Assembly (NCBI GenBank): GCA_937876385.1
Contig: CALFHQ010000010.1
Span: 1 to 5,335, forward strand
Length of the DNA stretch: 5,335 nt
Direction: 5' to 3'
Source: an uncultured Pseudomonadota bacterium
GTDB taxonomy: Bacteria > Myxococcota_A > UBA9042 > CAIXZC01
Shown: positions 5,156 to 5,335 of the stretch, in pieces
How the letters are laid out: the number at the start of each line of letters is the position of its first letter
Position numbering within the stretch: position 1 is the first letter of the stretch
Position numbers and translations under genes: made by a program
Notes under the pieces: generated by a model
What the model was told of the DNA's origin: nothing
The model's input: only the letters and a program-made list of their open reading frames with translations
Databases searched by the model: none

Positions 5156-5335
5156 ATGCGAAGACCATTGAGCGTCGCAATGGCAGCGATGATTGGAGTC
5201 CTGGGAACGGTGATCTTGTCGCCGGCGTTTGCCATGGAGCGCTGCAGCATGACGGTTCGAAATGGAAGCGGATCATCGGTGGGGAGCATCGATTCCGATG
5301 GCACGGTGCGCAACTCCAGTGGCTCCGGGGATGGG
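5156..5335 (+). CDS. Secreted short-repeat protein, N-terminal part, 3' truncated by the window edge
   Basis: Sixty codons are visible and the frame stays open to the last base. Residues 1-26 form a clear Sec signal peptide: MRRP basic start, hydrophobic core AMIGVLGTVIL, and cleavage expected after SPAFA (residue 26). The mature part begins MERCSM with a single Cys30, not a lipobox. A repeat with a 17-residue period follows: TVRNGSGSSVGSIDSDG (33-49), then TVRNSSGSGDG (50-60), where the window ends. Repeats of the form V-G-x-I-x-x-D-G-x-V-R-N-S-S-G resemble small secreted 'beta-flower' proteins, in which each unit gives a pair of strands around a ring. That assignment is from memory and tentative. 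The protein is expected in the periplasm or outside the cell. It is divergent from the DUF1761 gene and shares a 142-base promoter region with it. Total length and repeat number are unknown. Confidence 0.8.
   Translation, partial: MRRPLSVAMAAMIGVLGTVILSPAFAMERCSMTVRNGSGSSVGSIDSDGTVRNSSGSGDG

Overview
The window reads as chromosomal DNA from a Gram-negative bacterium of moderately high GC (judged by eye, not computed). A Myxococcota, Bradymonadia or other former deltaproteobacterial origin fits best. The grounds are a lipoprotein with a Cys lipobox followed by a long Asp/Ser/Thr-rich linker, a bacterial homologue of steroid 5-alpha-reductase, and a secreted short-repeat protein. This placement is inference. 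No tRNA, rRNA, CRISPR array, insertion sequence or phage gene was seen.

Layout. Positions 2-547 (+) hold the C-terminal part of an M3-family metallopeptidase (Dcp/oligopeptidase type) whose zinc site lies off the left edge. After a 195-base gap with no convincing gene come two tightly packed + strand genes: an extended short-chain dehydrogenase/reductase (743-1729) and a steroid 5-alpha-reductase family membrane enzyme (1734-2489). They are 4 bases apart, and the second gene's ribosome binding site lies inside the end of the first. Together they look like a two-enzyme redox unit acting on a hydrophobic steroid- or isoprenoid-like substrate. The + strand genes meet the - strand genes at 2490-2550, a short convergent gap containing a GC-rich hexanucleotide repeat.

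On the - strand, 2551-4485 encodes a predicted secreted lipoprotein with a GH84 (O-GlcNAcase/hyaluronidase-type) catalytic domain. It keeps the Asp-Asp catalytic pair but departs from the family at several substrate-site positions. Upstream of it, 4573-5013 encodes a small four-helix membrane protein of DUF1761 type. Beyond 5013 is a divergent intergenic region with back-to-back sigma70-like promoters and two inverted repeats. On its far side a + strand gene starts at 5156: a signal peptide followed by 17-residue Gly/Ser/Asp/Asn repeats, cut by the right edge of the window.

Three candidate promoters share the form TTGCCN, a 17-base spacer, then TA-rich -10. This suggests that the lipoprotein, the DUF1761 gene and the repeat protein each have their own transcription start. 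No single new multi-gene defence or mobile system is evident. The most distinctive items are the SDR/5-alpha-reductase pair, the divergent GH84 lipoprotein and the truncated repeat protein.
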